This document shows, piece by piece, positions 28,888 through 41,844 of a DNA stretch of 64,000 nucleotides; within the stretch, counting starts at the first letter, position 1; each line of letters opens with the position of its first letter. The stretch comes from Rhizoclosmatium globosum. Its lineage: Eukaryota > Chytridiomycota > Chytridiomycetes > Chytridiales > Chytriomycetaceae. The notes beneath the pieces are model-generated. The model was not told where the DNA came from. It saw nothing but the letters and a program-made list of their open reading frames with translations, and did no database searches. The DNA lies in contig MCGO01000010.1 of the NCBI GenBank assembly GCA_002104985.1, forward strand, positions 1 to 64,000. The letters are read 5' to 3'. The position numbers and the translations under genes are program-made.

Positions 28888-31800
28888 ATGTCCTCATCAT
28901 CCTCCTCCTCCTCTTCACCACTTCCCTTCCAACGCCAAAACACGTACACGTCCGTACCAACAACCGACGACCTTCCCGCCAAATACTCTGATCCAGTCCT
29001 TGTCCAAACACCCTCAAACGCCAACGCCAACTCGAACACCAACGCCGAGTACCAGCCCCTTCCTCCAAATGTCCCAATCAACATTCCTCCGCCAAATCTG
29101 AACACGAATTCAAACAAACCGTTTGCATCTTCATCGGCATCGCAGGTTTGGATCCAATGCTTCGCCTGCTTTCCCTCAACTCAACACTGAACACACGCAC
29201 AGTACTACCCGCGAAACCCGCAGCAATTCGGAACATTCTGGCGCGGGCCGCAGCTTAATGAACCGACAACACCCATTTCGCCCGTGTATCCGCCCTTCAC
29301 TCTGACTCGAAGACCGACTGTGATGGTCACGAAGGAAGTCACTCTCTCTGACTCGGGCGAATTCATTATCGACATTCCTCTGACAAACGACTACACATCA
29401 AAAGTGGCTCACTCAAATGCGGAAGAGTTTACTCATTTAAGGTCTCTTTTTGACTATAAAAAAGGTTCGACTTGGCGTTTCATTTAACACCTTTCTCTCA
29501 CAGATACACGGCGTGCACTGCTACAGCTGATGATTTTGCTGATGTCTACACGTTACGCCAGAATCAGCTTGATCGAAAAACGCGTATCGCTGTCGTTTGC
29601 ACAATGTGAGTGAGACATTGGTTAACCATATCAATTAAATCACACATATGAAGGTACAACGAAGACGACCAGCTCTTTACAAAAACATTGTCCGCCGTCA
29701 TGGACAACATTGCGTACCTCTGCTCCCTCAAAAAACACAGAAAATGGAACAAGGACTCATGGAAAGAAATCGTTGTCTGCATCGTCTCAGACGGCCGTAC
29801 ACAATGTAACCCCAAAACCCTCGACGTTCTCTCTGCATCCGGCCTATTCATGAACGGTCTCCCCCGATCCCACGTCAACGGAAAAGACGTCAAAGCGCAC
29901 ATGTTTGAATTCACAACTCAAGTCCGGATCCCTTCTTCCTTGGAGCCAGAGTTTTCTGGAACGAATGAAAAGATTGTACCTGTCCAGAGCATCTTCTTGC
30001 TCAAGGAGAAGAATGCCAAAAAGATCAACTCGCATCGATGGTTCTTTAATGGTGTTTGTAAACTCTTGAACCCGGAAGTATGCATTTTGATTGATGTGGG
30101 TACAAAACCGACGAGGGAGAGTTTCTATCACTTATACCGAGGTAACTTCATTTAAATTGCATCTAAAACCCGTATTAACCTTATTCGCATACAGCTTTCG
30201 ATCGAAACGACAACGTTGCCGGTGCATGTGGAGAAATCGCAGCCGAACTGGGTCCATACTGGAAAAACTTGATCAACCCGCTCGTCGCTGTTCAAAACTT
30301 TGAGTACAAAATGTCGAATATTCTCGATAAGCCGCTTGAATCCGTGTTTGGATATATTTCTGTGCTTCCAGGCGCGTTTTCGGCGTATCGGTACGCGGCG
30401 TTGAAGGGACGGCCGTTGGAGACGTATTTTAAGGGGGAGGCTTTGCATTCTGATAGTCACTCGGATAGACCTGATGTGTCGCAGAGTAATATGGTAAGAG
30501 TTTTTTTTACAACATGTTTTATTGTATGCTTATACAGTGCTGGATAGTACCTCGCGGAAGATCGAATCCTCTGCTTTGAACTTGTCATGAAGCGTGAGAA
30601 GCGATACGTTCTCAAATATGTCAAATCGGCGAAAGCCGAAACAGACGTCCCAACCGAATTCCACGATTTGATCAAGCAGCGTCGACGATGGTTCAATGGA
30701 TCCTTCTTTGCGTCTGTATACGCTGTGACAAACTTTGGCAGGATTTTCACCTCTGGACATACGATTGTGAGGAAGCTTGCCTTGCTGGTCGAGACCTTGT
30801 ATAATGCGGTCAATCTTGTGTATTCGTGGTTTAATATCTCAAGTATCTACTGTTGTTTCTTTGTAAGTGTCTTGAGAGGTGGTGGCTTTGTCTTGAACTA
30901 ATGTGTTGTGATTAGTTCATGTTTAATATTGCATCGGCGGAGATGGCCGATTGTTCTCGAGCCACAGTATCTGAGAAAGGAAAAGATATCTTCTATCCGT
31001 ATGGAGGTGCTGTCAGTGCTGTTTTGCGAGGAGTTTACATTGGCGCCTTTTTGACAATGGTGATTGCTTCACTTGGAAACAAGCCAGAGACGATCAAACC
31101 ACTGCTTGCTATCATCGCGATTATTTTTGCTATTTGCATGTGTTTTATGTAAGTTTATTATGCTGTGATATTGTCTTTGACCAGGTGAAACAGGCTTACA
31201 TTAATTGTTTGGACGATCTATTTGGATATCAAGGGCATTCCTTCGACGGTCCATACCTTCATTGACTGGTTTAACTACATGAAAACCGATGAAAACTTCT
31301 TCTCTTTGACTGTTTCCCTCCTCTGCACTTACGTCGTATACCTCGTCAGCTCGATTATGTACTTTGATCCCTGGCACACCTTCACCTGCATGCTCCAATA
31401 CCTCCTCCTCATGCCCTCCTTCTCCAACATGCTCATGGTCTACGCGTTCTGCAATATCCACGACATCTCATGGGGAACCAAGGGCCAAGACCAAACATCC
31501 TCAGCTCCAGCCGTCATGACAACACTCAACAAAAAGGGCAAGCAAGTGACAACCACTGACGTTCCAGCCCCAGACTACGCCAACGAGCTCATAAAGCTCC
31601 AAGAAATGGCGTATGAAGTCAAGAACCCACACGCAGTCGTTGAAAAAGCTGCACCAAGGAAGAGCTCAGAAGACCATTTCAAGAGTTATCGAACGTATGT
31701 GCTTATGTGGTGGTTCCTGTCCAACTTTGCGCTCACCTATATTCTTACGAATGATTATATTATAAGAGCGATGGCTGTTACGGGGAAGCCGCATCCGTTT

Positions 31801-31905
31801 TTGGTATTCTTGTTGTGGAGTGTTGCGGGGCTGACTTCTGTGCGGTTCTTGGGGTCGTTGGTGTACTGGGTGCAGTGGGTTATGGATCGGGCTGTCGATT
31901 GGTGA
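28888..31905 (+). CDS. chitin synthase 4 of 7 (CHS4), intact
   Basis: Best reference gene of the cluster: eight exons join in frame to 881 residues (28888-29145, 29203-29441, 29504-29605, 29654-30141, 30195-30493, 30548-30862, 30916-31148, 31194-31905). The N-terminal 90 residues are Ser/Asn/Pro-rich. Chitin_synth_1N block: [17 protein letters not shown]. Catalytic core: [72 protein letters not shown] (the EDR acidic motif) and [12 protein letters not shown]. Then about seven hydrophobic segments, with a cytosolic-looking insert ([15 protein letters not shown] to NVPAP-like [11 protein letters not shown]) before the last pair. It lacks the myosin motor of classes V and VII, which with motif spacing places it in division 1. 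Confidence 0.93.
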
Positions 31906-32264
31906 TTGGAGTTTTGTTATGATGTTTAGTGACATTATTTACTTATATTTACTTCCTTTTTTTGTTATGTTTTTCTACCCTATGGCGGATATTCCCTTAT
32001 CATATGAAATAAATGTGCAAGTTATGTATTGAAGAAATGAGTTCTCATTGGGGTGCAGCTGCGAGGTTCGTTGCCGTATACTTTAGTTGGTAAGCCCGGT
32101 AGAATTCTAAGGTCCGCACACGCCTATTGCGTACATAGATTTGCCCGCTTACCCTAATTTTTCATTGTAGAACACTGATTGAACCTATGCGGTTGTGTCA
32201 GGGTCATAAAACTCGTTTGGCGGGAAATTGAAGAAAATCACCAACCAATTCAACACTGCCCAGA
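31906..32264 (+). other. intergenic, CHS4 to CHS5
   Basis: 359 bp. It holds an AAATAAA at about 32010 that fits CHS4 3' processing and an AT-rich promoter-like stretch before the CHS5 ATG. No gene seen. Confidence 0.5.
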
Positions 32265-35200
32265 ATGTCACAAGACCACGCCAACCATGCAGTACATGTT
32301 GACGACGAAATATCAGTCTCACCACCAACATCATCACCTTCGGGTTCCGACCAAACAGCTCCCTTTGACGAATTCCTCCGCGCTACAACCCCTGCCGTTG
32401 GACAGCCACACGCGTATTATCAACCTGCACCAAACCCTGCAACTCCATTCTACCAACACCCACGCGGAATCGCTGGAATCGGACACTCCATTGCTCAGTC
32501 CCTGGCTCGAAGTGCCCGCTCCACAGCATCAAGCTTGACCCGTCGGTCCTCTGCACAACCACCCATCCCGCCTGCAACGCCTTACTTCTACTACCCATGG
32601 ACAAACTACAACCAACCAGTAAGCCCTACCTCCACCCTCCTCCCCATTTCAACACGCGTATTCACTTCTAACCTTTCCCACACTCAATTTTCCAAAACAG
32701 CCATACATGATGCCATCCGTCCCACCACACCCGCAATCAGCCTACGGCGGCACAACAAGCGTTGCCACCTCCGGCATCCAAATGGGATCCCTGAGTCGCG
32801 ACGAAAACGGCGACTCAATGCTTCGTCGGCACATCCAAATGATTAAGCAGGACGTTGAGCTTACGAATGGGGAGTTTATTTTGGATATCCCGTTGAGTCG
32901 GGAGTATGTGGAGAGTGTTTGTGAGACTGGGGATGAAGAGTTTACGCATTTGAGGTTTGTGTGTTTGTTTTTTAAAGTGATTGGTTTGTTGATGGTGTGG
33001 GGTTTAGGTATACGGCCTGTACGAAAAAGGCTGATGATTTCGCGGAGTTTTATACTTTGAGGCAGCAGGAGAAGGGGAGGCGGACTAAGATTGCTGTTGT
33101 TTGTACAATGTGGGTCCAGAGATTTTCACAGTCGTTCAGTAACATTTATGAAAATAGGTATAACGAGGATGACCAACTCCTGACGAAAACAATGTCCGCT
33201 GTTATGGATAACATTGCCTACTTGTGTTCAATGAAAGGTCGCAAGGGTTGGGACCAAGATTCTTGGAAAGATATTGTCGTGGTGTTAATCTCTGATGGTG
33301 CGTTCTCGATTCCCCAAATATTTTCATTAAGCGTTATTTAGGTAAATCGCAATGCAACAAGCGCTCCCTTGATATTCTTTCAGCCATGGGAATGTATATG
33401 GAAGGACTTCCCCGCTCCGACGTGAACGGAGAGCCGGTGCAAGCCCACATCTTCGAGCTTACGACGCAAGTTCGAATTGATAACTCTTTGGTTCCTCAGT
33501 ATACTACTGGTCAAAGCGACAAGATTGTCCCGATGCAGACCATCTTCTTGTTGAAGGAGAAGAATGCAAAGAAAATCAATTCGCATCGTTGGTTCTTTAA
33601 TGGGCTCTGCAAGATCCTGGATCCTGAAGTCTGTATTTTGATTGATGTTGGTACCAAGCCAACGAAGCAGAGTTTTTGGCACTTGTATCGCGGTGAGTTG
33701 TTTTCTACAAATTATGAAATGCTAAATCCCAATTGTACAGCTTTTCAACGAAATGAAAACGTCGCGGGTGCATGTGGAGAAATTTTTGCCGAACTTGGCT
33801 CGCACTGGCAGAATCTTTACAATCCCCTGGTTGCCACTCAAAACTTTGAGTACAAAATGTCGAACATTCTTGACAAGCCGCTTGAGTCTGTCTTGGGATA
33901 CATTGCCGTTCTTCCAGGTGCCTTTTCAGCGTATCGATACCAGGCTTTGCAAGGAACTCCGTTGGAGAGCTACTTCAAGGGTGAAGCTTTGCACAATGAT
34001 CATTGCGAAGGAAGGCCGAATGTTTCTGAAAGCAATATGGTTTGTTTCGCATTTATCCAAAGCGGAATACTCTGACAATCGAACAGTATCTAGCCGAAGA
34101 TCGTATTCTTTGCTTTGAGCTTGTAATGAAAAGAGACAAGCGGTATATCCTGAAATACGTCAAGTCTGCACGTGCTGAAACCGACGTCCCCACTGAGTTG
34201 CATGACTTGATTAAGCAACGTCGTCGTTGGTTGAATGGTTCCTTCTTCGCGTCTGTCTATTCTGTTTCGAACTATTACCGCCTGTTTCTCACAAAGCACA
34301 CCTTCTTTCGAATGTTCTTGTTGACTCTCGAGACCATCTACAACTTGGCGAACATTATTTACTCCTGGTTTAGTATCGCGAGTATTTACGTCTGCTTCTT
34401 TGTAAGTGGGATAGTTTCCTCTCGTCGATAGTTTAACCTTGATTTAGTTCATGTTCAACCTTGCTGCATCGGAAGATTTGGCTGCATGTACTCAAGCCGT
34501 TCTCGACTCAGCCACGCAGGACCCATTTTTTCCAATTGGTCCATATATGGCTCAAGCAACTCGCGGTATTTACATCGCAAGTTTTGTTTCAATCGTTGTC
34601 GCCTCACTTGGAAACAAGCCAACAACTATCAAACCGCTCTTGAGTATTGTTACAATCATCTTTGGTATTTGTATGGCTCTGATGCTCACTTTGATTTGCT
34701 GGACGGTGTATTTGGACATCAAGAATATCCCACCTACTGTCAAGACATTGAATCAGTTTATCAAATATGTTCCATCTGACCCAAACTTCATGGATCTGGC
34801 GATTTCGTTGATGTGTACGTATGTCATGTATATTGTTGTCAGTATTGTGTACTTGGACCCTTGGCATCCGTTTACGTGTTTGATTCAATATTTGCTCATG
34901 TCTCCAAGTTTTTCGAACGTCTTGATGGTATATGCTTGTAAGTGGTGAATTCAACGGTCCAAGCTATCTGACAATTTGATACAGTCTGCAATATTCACGA
35001 TATTTCTTGGGGAACTAAGGGTCAAGATACTGCCTCTGTAGGAGTTAGCGTTGAAATCCACAAGAACGAGAAGGGAAAGATGGTCGCTACCACTGAAGTC
35101 CCTGCGCCAGATTACGCAACTGAGTTGGCAAAGCTTAAGGAAATGGTGGCAGAGATGAAAAATCCTCATGCCGTTGTTACTCGTAGCAAGGATGTAAAAT

Positions 35201-35534
35201 CTGCAGAAGGTTTGTTTTGATTGAATTGGAACTGGACCTAACCCGTCGATATAGACCATTTCAAATCGTTCCGAACAAACGTATTGCTCTGTTGGTTTAT
35301 TAGCAACTTTGCGTTGGCGTACATGCTTACCAACGAGTATGTGATCAAGAGAATGGGATCTCCAGGTTTGTGTACAGTTTCTGGTTCAAACGATTCTAAC
35401 ACCGAACAGGACGCGCAAATCCGTTTTTGGTGTTTTTGTTGTGGAGTGTTGCTGGTCTGACTGGAATTCGCTTCACTGGGGCGACCGTGTACATTATTCA
35501 GTGGCTGACAGAGAGAGCCGTCGATATGTTCTAA
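32265..35534 (+). CDS. chitin synthase 5 of 7 (CHS5), intact
   Basis: Eleven exons join in frame to about 921 residues: 32265-32618, 32701-32954, 33008-33109, 33158-33297, 33342-33692, 33741-34039, 34087-34401, 34448-34937, 34985-35209, 35255-35365, 35410-35534. It has a longer N-terminal tail than CHS4, rich in Ser/Pro/Tyr. Motifs include [69 protein letters not shown] and [14 protein letters not shown]. Its membrane part differs from CHS3, 4 and 6 ([15 protein letters not shown] in place of [15 protein letters not shown]). It has more introns than its neighbours, with extra ones in the C-terminal third. Confidence 0.92.
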
Positions 35535-35616
35535 TTCCTTTCATATTATTGTACATTGTCATCATTTTTGAGAACAATATATCCATTTCAACTTCAACTT
35601 AAAATCATCAAATAAT

Positions 35617-38404
35617 ATGGGCAGCTATACCACGTATTGTGCCCTCTGCGGAGTGGCTCCGTTTCAAACAATGTACTCTTCAGACGATCCAGTGAAATGG
35701 GCTGATTACAATGCCGGGAACCAGAGTGCGTTTAAGTACCATCCACGACCTTGGAACAACAGACACATTGAACAAGTTCAAGTACTGAGACCCAGTAACG
35801 GTTGTCCCTCTGACTATGGTTATGCGGACTGGGGTGGACCTTGGAAGTGCAAAGGCGGGGACAGTAGTGATCTTCATGAATGGGGCGGAATTGGATTTCA
35901 CTCATCATGTATCTTGGTTCTTGTGAGCAGAGTTTGGTTAAAGGGACCCTCCTGGATTCAATCAGAGACGACGAATCCATTCACGTACCCAACCATGAAG
36001 GAATTTGTTCGTTGGCTTCATGACCAGTGGGATGAGTACAAAGGTCGCATTGAGGGAACTGACTATGGCATCGCTGCACCTCGAATGAATCAAGATTGGG
36101 ATCTTTTCACGGGAGAGGAATGGCTCCTGGCGAATCCAATTCTATTGCCACCGATTTATGTTGTTGGAGGTGCTTCTTCTACTGGTGAGGAATCTGCAAC
36201 ACTGTCTAATGGAGGTAAACTATAATGGATAGCTGCAAATAGACTCAATTTAACACGTTTGCATACCAACCCTAGATTTTGAACCAACCGAAACTGAATA
36301 TTTTCTTCGCGTTCAACAAGATCTCCTGGCTTCATATCGACTACACTGTCAAGGATTCTATCTACGTTCAGGAATTCCAAGCTCATCCAACAGCCTCCAA
36401 CCAATATCATATTCTCCTCTGAACCAACCACACTACTTCAAGTGCAATACAATCAGCGTAGCCCCATTTTCAAAAACCCCTGATGACATTCTCTTTCTCA
36501 TTATATTGTACTTGGATCCAACAACCGTTTCACGGTTAGAGCAATCCCACCCTCGATTCGCAAACTTACTCCGCGGGCCAATTGGCTCTTCGATATGGCG
36601 TTGCTTTTGTATTGCTGATGAGTTAGTCTCGGTATACCCCGACGGAGTCTTGCGGTCCCTGCACACGCCTGAGATGCCAATGTCATGTGATTGGCGACGA
36701 TTCTGGATTGACGCATCCATGAGTGAAAACGTTAAAAATCTGAAGAGGATTATGGGGATGGCGGATGTTTTGATGGAACGTTTTTCGCAATCGTCTTATG
36801 CAAAGGATAGATTTAACAGAGATGAGAGTCATGACGAAGAGTTTGATGTCAGCGTTGGTGATGATGGTGGGAACGATGATGGTGACAATGGTCAGAGTGG
36901 GGAAAACTATGCCAACACCTTGACAGAACTACTCAATGACGCTTGTTTTCACGACGAAGAGATTCTTGTTGACGCGTACGTCGCAGAGATTGCATCTATT
37001 GAAGACCATGAGACACGAAAAGATCTTTTGACCAACTACTTGAGACAAATTACTGACGGAAGTTGGAAGGATCGATTCAAGCGATTTGCCCAGAATCATT
37101 CAGAAGCCTTTGCCGAATTTACCCCGGACACTGTGTACAGTCTGGCTGCAACAGTTAAATCAATTGAAATGCTCCAATTTTTCTTGAAGGAGTATGCAAA
37201 CGGGGGGAATTTGGGGGAAGCAATGAAACATTCAACACCAGAGTTTGCGTACAAGATTTGGAGCCTTGCTGATGCAGCTCCCATTGATATCTCATTGGCT
37301 TTAAGCGGTTCTGCCTGCCTTGACCCCACCCTTTTGGAGCTAATGTTGGACAAGCTCCCTGACAAGATGACTCCAGAACTCAAAGAAATAATTATGAGAG
37401 CAATGGGCCATGTTTGCCTCAATGCCCAACTTCTGTCTTTGGTGATATTCTTGAACAGATTCCCCAGTTGGATCAATGAACCTTGTAATGATGAAAATAC
37501 GACACTATTGAGCGCTGCAGTCAGCATGAAAGCTTACGATATTGTTCATTTACTGTGCAAGTCAGGTGCTAAACTGATAAGAAATGCGAAAACAATGGAG
37601 TCAATTCTGTATGAGGCTCTAGTTTTCAATTCCAACATCAAAATGACCAAGATTTTGATTTCCTATGGAGCAAATATTAACGATCTTTGGGCAGAAGGAG
37701 CGGAACGGCCTACCTGGCCGTCAAGACAGGGTGCTGTCAACAGCGGATCAACGCTCCTGCATCTGGCTGTGGTACAGAAAAACTTGTTGGCACTTTATTT
37801 TCTTGTGAAGGAGCAGGGAATGTCCATAAACGTCCCTGATTCGCAGGGTAACACGGCCCTTCACTTGGCAGCTGGGATTCTTGTTGATACATATGATGGT
37901 GATCGGGATGGATATGAATACCCTGGCGTTGAATACGATTTGTGTATTCTCAGCTCTTACCTCACAGATTTAATGAAAAGCGAGAGGATTGTCCCCAAAA
38001 GTGTTGTAACTAAGTTCCTGGTCAATTATTTACTTGAGGGCGGGTATGAATGGGTGAATGGAAACGTTGATACCACCTTCAACTTGAAAGTTGGATATGC
38101 GGGACCTTCAGACTTTACTGTTCTCTTTCGTTATGCTCCTGGACATGTATGGTGGGATCTGAAAGGAGAAAATATTTGGAAAGAACTTCAGCCAGACATG
38201 GTGGGAACACTTTGTTCAAGTGGATATAGGATTCCACCACACCCAGTTCACATCATTCAAATGCTTATTGAGTTAGGTTCCAATATGACTGCAGTCAACA
38301 AGAATGGACAGACTGCATTGGATATTGCGATCGCTGGTGGGGGGTGTAAAATGAATGTCAAGGCGTTGGAAGTGGCAATGAAGGAGTTGAAGGTATCTGC
38401 ATAG
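35617..38404 (+). CDS. F-box-like and ankyrin-repeat protein
   Basis: Two exons, 35617-36214 and 36276-38404, joined in phase 1 to 908 residues. The first 200 residues are rich in Trp, Gly and Cys (starts with a CALCG motif) and match no family I recognise. At about residue 280 a segment TPDDILFLIILYLDP resembles an F-box helix. An acidic Asp/Glu/Gly run follows (about 375-410). The C-terminal third has ankyrin-type repeats: LLSAAVSMKAYDIVHLLCKS, STLLHLAVVQKNLLALYFLV, NTALHLAAG, and a last one with GQTALDIAIAGG. F-box plus ankyrin proteins usually act as substrate adaptors of SCF ubiquitin ligases; that role is inferred. It starts only 83 bp after the CHS5 stop and ends 119 bp before CHS6. 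Confidence 0.75.
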
Positions 38405-38522
38405 GTACAAACCCTAGTTAGTTGAATAGTATTATTAGTGTTCTGCATTTCTTGTGGCTGTCAAGAATAAAGTCCGAAAGGTGTTCTGAACACGTCCCAC
38501 CCAAAAGTCGAATCCAACTTGA

Positions 38523-41500
38523 ATGTCGCAACAACCACCACCACCGCCACCACCCAATCCAAACTCGCCGCGTCCAAGTGATCCACTAATAAGCCGAAGC
38601 TCGGCAGCGGCAAGCTATGTGAGTAGTGTTGGTTGGATTCGGTAGGTAAATAGACTTTGGACTAAAGCACGTGTAAACAACCAGGGGTACCCTCAGTTCC
38701 CGCCGCCTCCACTGACACCCCAACAACAACAACACTCTTACCAGCAACAGCAGCCACAGCCACAGCCTCAACAATCCTCGTTTGGAACATTCCCTGACCG
38801 CAGCCAAGTCATCGATGTCTTGTCCCTGGGCCGGTCAATTGGCCTTGGCTTTGGCACTCAATCTCAATCTTCGGACCAGTACCCACCCCCTCAAATCCCA
38901 AGTCTCCTGAGACGTCCCACGAAATACGTTACAAAAGAAGTTGTTCTCACGGACGGCGAATTCATTCTCGACGTTCCCTTGTCAAAGGACTATTCTTCGG
39001 CTGTTCGGTATTCGGATGCAGAGGAGTTTACGCACCTCAGGTTTGTTTTTGTGAAATATATCAAAGAGAAGTAGAGTCTAATGTGTTGTGAACAGATATT
39101 CCGCCATTACGACGCAACCCGACGAATTCTCAACCGTCTTTTCTCTGAGACAGACGCATATGCGTCGCTACACGAAGATTGCAGTCGTGTGCACAATGTA
39201 TAACGAAGATGATCAGCTGTTTACAAAGACAATGTCGGCGGTGATGGATAACATTGCATACCTCTGTTCGTTGAGGGGTAGAAAAGGATGGGACGCAAAC
39301 TCGTGGCGTGATATTGTGGTTTGCATCGTGTCAGATGGTATGGATTTGCTTTCATAACACCATGCAATTAATATTAACAAAAACAGGTGTCAAACCATGC
39401 AACCCGCGTACCCTTGACGTCTTGGCCGCCATGGGCTGTTACATGGAAGGTCTGCCAAGATCCCACGTCAATGGAAAAGAAGTCAAAGCGCACATGTTTG
39501 AATTCACTACTCAAGTCCGTGTCAACCCTCGTCTCGAAGCCGAGTTCACGTCACCTAAAGATGACAAGATTGTGCCTATGCAGACCATATTCTTGCTCAA
39601 GGAAAAGAATGCCAAGAAAATTAATTCTCATCGGTGGTTCTTCAATGGGATTTGTCAAGTGCTTCAACCTGAAGTGTGTGTCTTGATTGATGTTGGGACG
39701 AAGCCGACACGAAAGAGTTTGTATCACTTGTATCGAGGTGAGATTCTCAGGTTCAAACATTTTCGTTTTGACTCACTTCGTTTTAGCTTTCGAACGAAAT
39801 TCTCAGGTTGCTGGTGCTTGCGGAGAGATTGCCGCCGAACTAGGACCTTGGTGGAAGAATTTGGTCAACCCGCTTGTCGCAGTTCAGAACTTTGAGTACA
39901 AAATGTCGAATATTCTTGACAAGCCGCTTGAATCCGTGTTTGGATATATTTCGGTACTTCCTGGTGCGTTTTCGGCTTATCGATACAGTGCGTTGCAAGG
40001 AAAGCCGTTGGAAAGTTATTTCAAGGGTGAAGCTTTGCATGCGGGATATGATGTTGGGAGACCGAATGTGTCCCAAAGTAATATGGTGAGTTCTTGTCGT
40101 TATTATGATGAAGCTGATGACCCCGTGATAGTATCTCGCTGAAGACCGTATCCTCTGTTTCGAGCTCGTGATGAAACGGGAGGAGCGATTTATCCTCAAA
40201 TATGTCAAATCTGCGAAAGCCGAAACGGACGTTCCTACAGAGTTTCCAGATTTGATTAAGCAGCGTCGTCGTTGGTTCAATGGATCGTTCTTCGCTTCTG
40301 TGTACGCGGTTCAAAATGTTGGGAGGATTTTTACGTCTGGACATTCTGTGTTTCGGAAGTTGATGCTTGTTTTTGAGACGTTTTATAACGGTGTGAATCT
40401 GGTTTATTCTTGGTTCAGTATTTCTAGCATGTATATCTGTTTCTATGTAAGTGATTTGTTGTTTTGTGTGTTCTTTTCAAACGTTTCCATAGTTTATGTT
40501 CAACATTGTGTCGAGCAAGGAGATGTCTATTTGTACAAATGCTGTCGTTGATAATGCGTTGAGTAAGTTTGGAGTGTGTCGGTTTCTAGGCTAACTTTGG
40601 GATGCAGGCGACCCATTTTACCCATACGGTGGAGCAGTTAGTGCCGTTCTTCGTGGCTCATACATTGCCGCCTTTATCACGATGGTCGTAGCCTCATTGG
40701 GAAACAATCCATCGACAATCAAAACGCTTCTTATTCTTATCTCGGCCGTGTTTGCGATTTGCATGGCTTTAATGCTTGCATTGATTATCTTTACGGTCTA
40801 TTCCAACATCAGAGCGATTCCTGGGACTGTTACGGACGTCAAGGGGTTCTTGGAGTACATTCCAAGTAACCCCAACTTTGCAGACTTGGTTCTTTCGCTG
40901 CTTTGCACATATGTTTTGTACATTGTCAGCTCGCTTATGTTTTTGGATCCGTGGCATCCATTCACGTGTTTGTTGCAGTACTTATTGATGACTCCTTCGT
41001 TTTCTAATATGGTGCGTTTTTTTTCGAATGAGCTTCTTTGGATTAACTAATTATGGAGTCCACAGCTTATGGTGTATGCATTCTGTAACATCCACGATAT
41101 TTCTTGGGGAACAAAGGGACAAGACTCTGTTTCATCCGCACCTGCTGTCCAAAGTAGTAAAAACGAGAAGGGAAAGCAAGTTGCCACGACGAACGTGCCT
41201 GCACCGGATTACTCGAATGAATTGAATAAGCTGAAGGATATGGCGAATGAAATGGCTCAACCACAAAAGCGAATGGATGTGACTGTTCAGAAGAGTTCTG
41301 ACGGTAATGTATCAACCTCTGTGTTAAATATTTTACTGATGAAGTATAATGTAGATCACTTCAAAGCTTATCGGACTTACGTACTGATGTGGTGGTTCAT
41401 CTCGAACTTTGCCTTGACGTATATTTTGACGGACGACTTTATCATTCGTGCCATGTCGACGCCAGGAAGAGCAAACCCGTTCCTTGTGTTTTTGTTGTGG

Positions 41501-41590
41501 AGTGTTACAGGGTTGACTGGGATTCGCTTTTTGGGATGTTTTGTTTATTGGGTGCAGTGGATTCTTGAGTCTGCTGGGGATGTTGTCTGA
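38523..41590 (+). CDS. chitin synthase 6 of 7 (CHS6), intact
   Basis: Ten exons join in frame to 868 residues: 38523-38618, 38685-39040, 39096-39337, 39387-39737, 39787-40085, 40132-40446, 40493-40562, 40608-41011, 41066-41303, 41355-41590. The N-terminus is Pro/Gln-rich (poly-Pro then Gln runs). Motifs: [104 protein letters not shown]. The exon 39096-39337 equals two exons of CHS4/5 fused, so the intron inside [10 protein letters not shown] has been lost here or gained there. Several exons (351, 299 and 315 nt) have exactly the same length as in CHS5, which shows common descent by duplication. Confidence 0.93.
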
Positions 41591-41844
41591 ACTTATCGTG
41601 TCTGTTTATTGTTGAAGTTATGAATCCTACGTATAATCCCCTAATAATATTGCTGTGTAGTGTGAATCTTCTATCCAGAAATGTAGTGGTTTCTTAATCA
41701 GAGGCTTTTGAGAGATTCTGTAAGAGTGTTTCAAAACGAGGTAATATCACAGCAAAATTTTTTTATTCTAAATGTCGAAGCCAAACGAGAAAGTGATATG
41801 GGCTGTGAAAGAGGGTTAAGATAATGAAACTACTTGCATTGCTG

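Noticed and set aside
28230..29077. Minus-strand open frames of 117 and 162 codons in the CHS3/CHS4 gap
   Set aside because: No family similarity, composition follows the antisense of the CHS4 N-terminal tail or AT-rich DNA, and no splice or start support.
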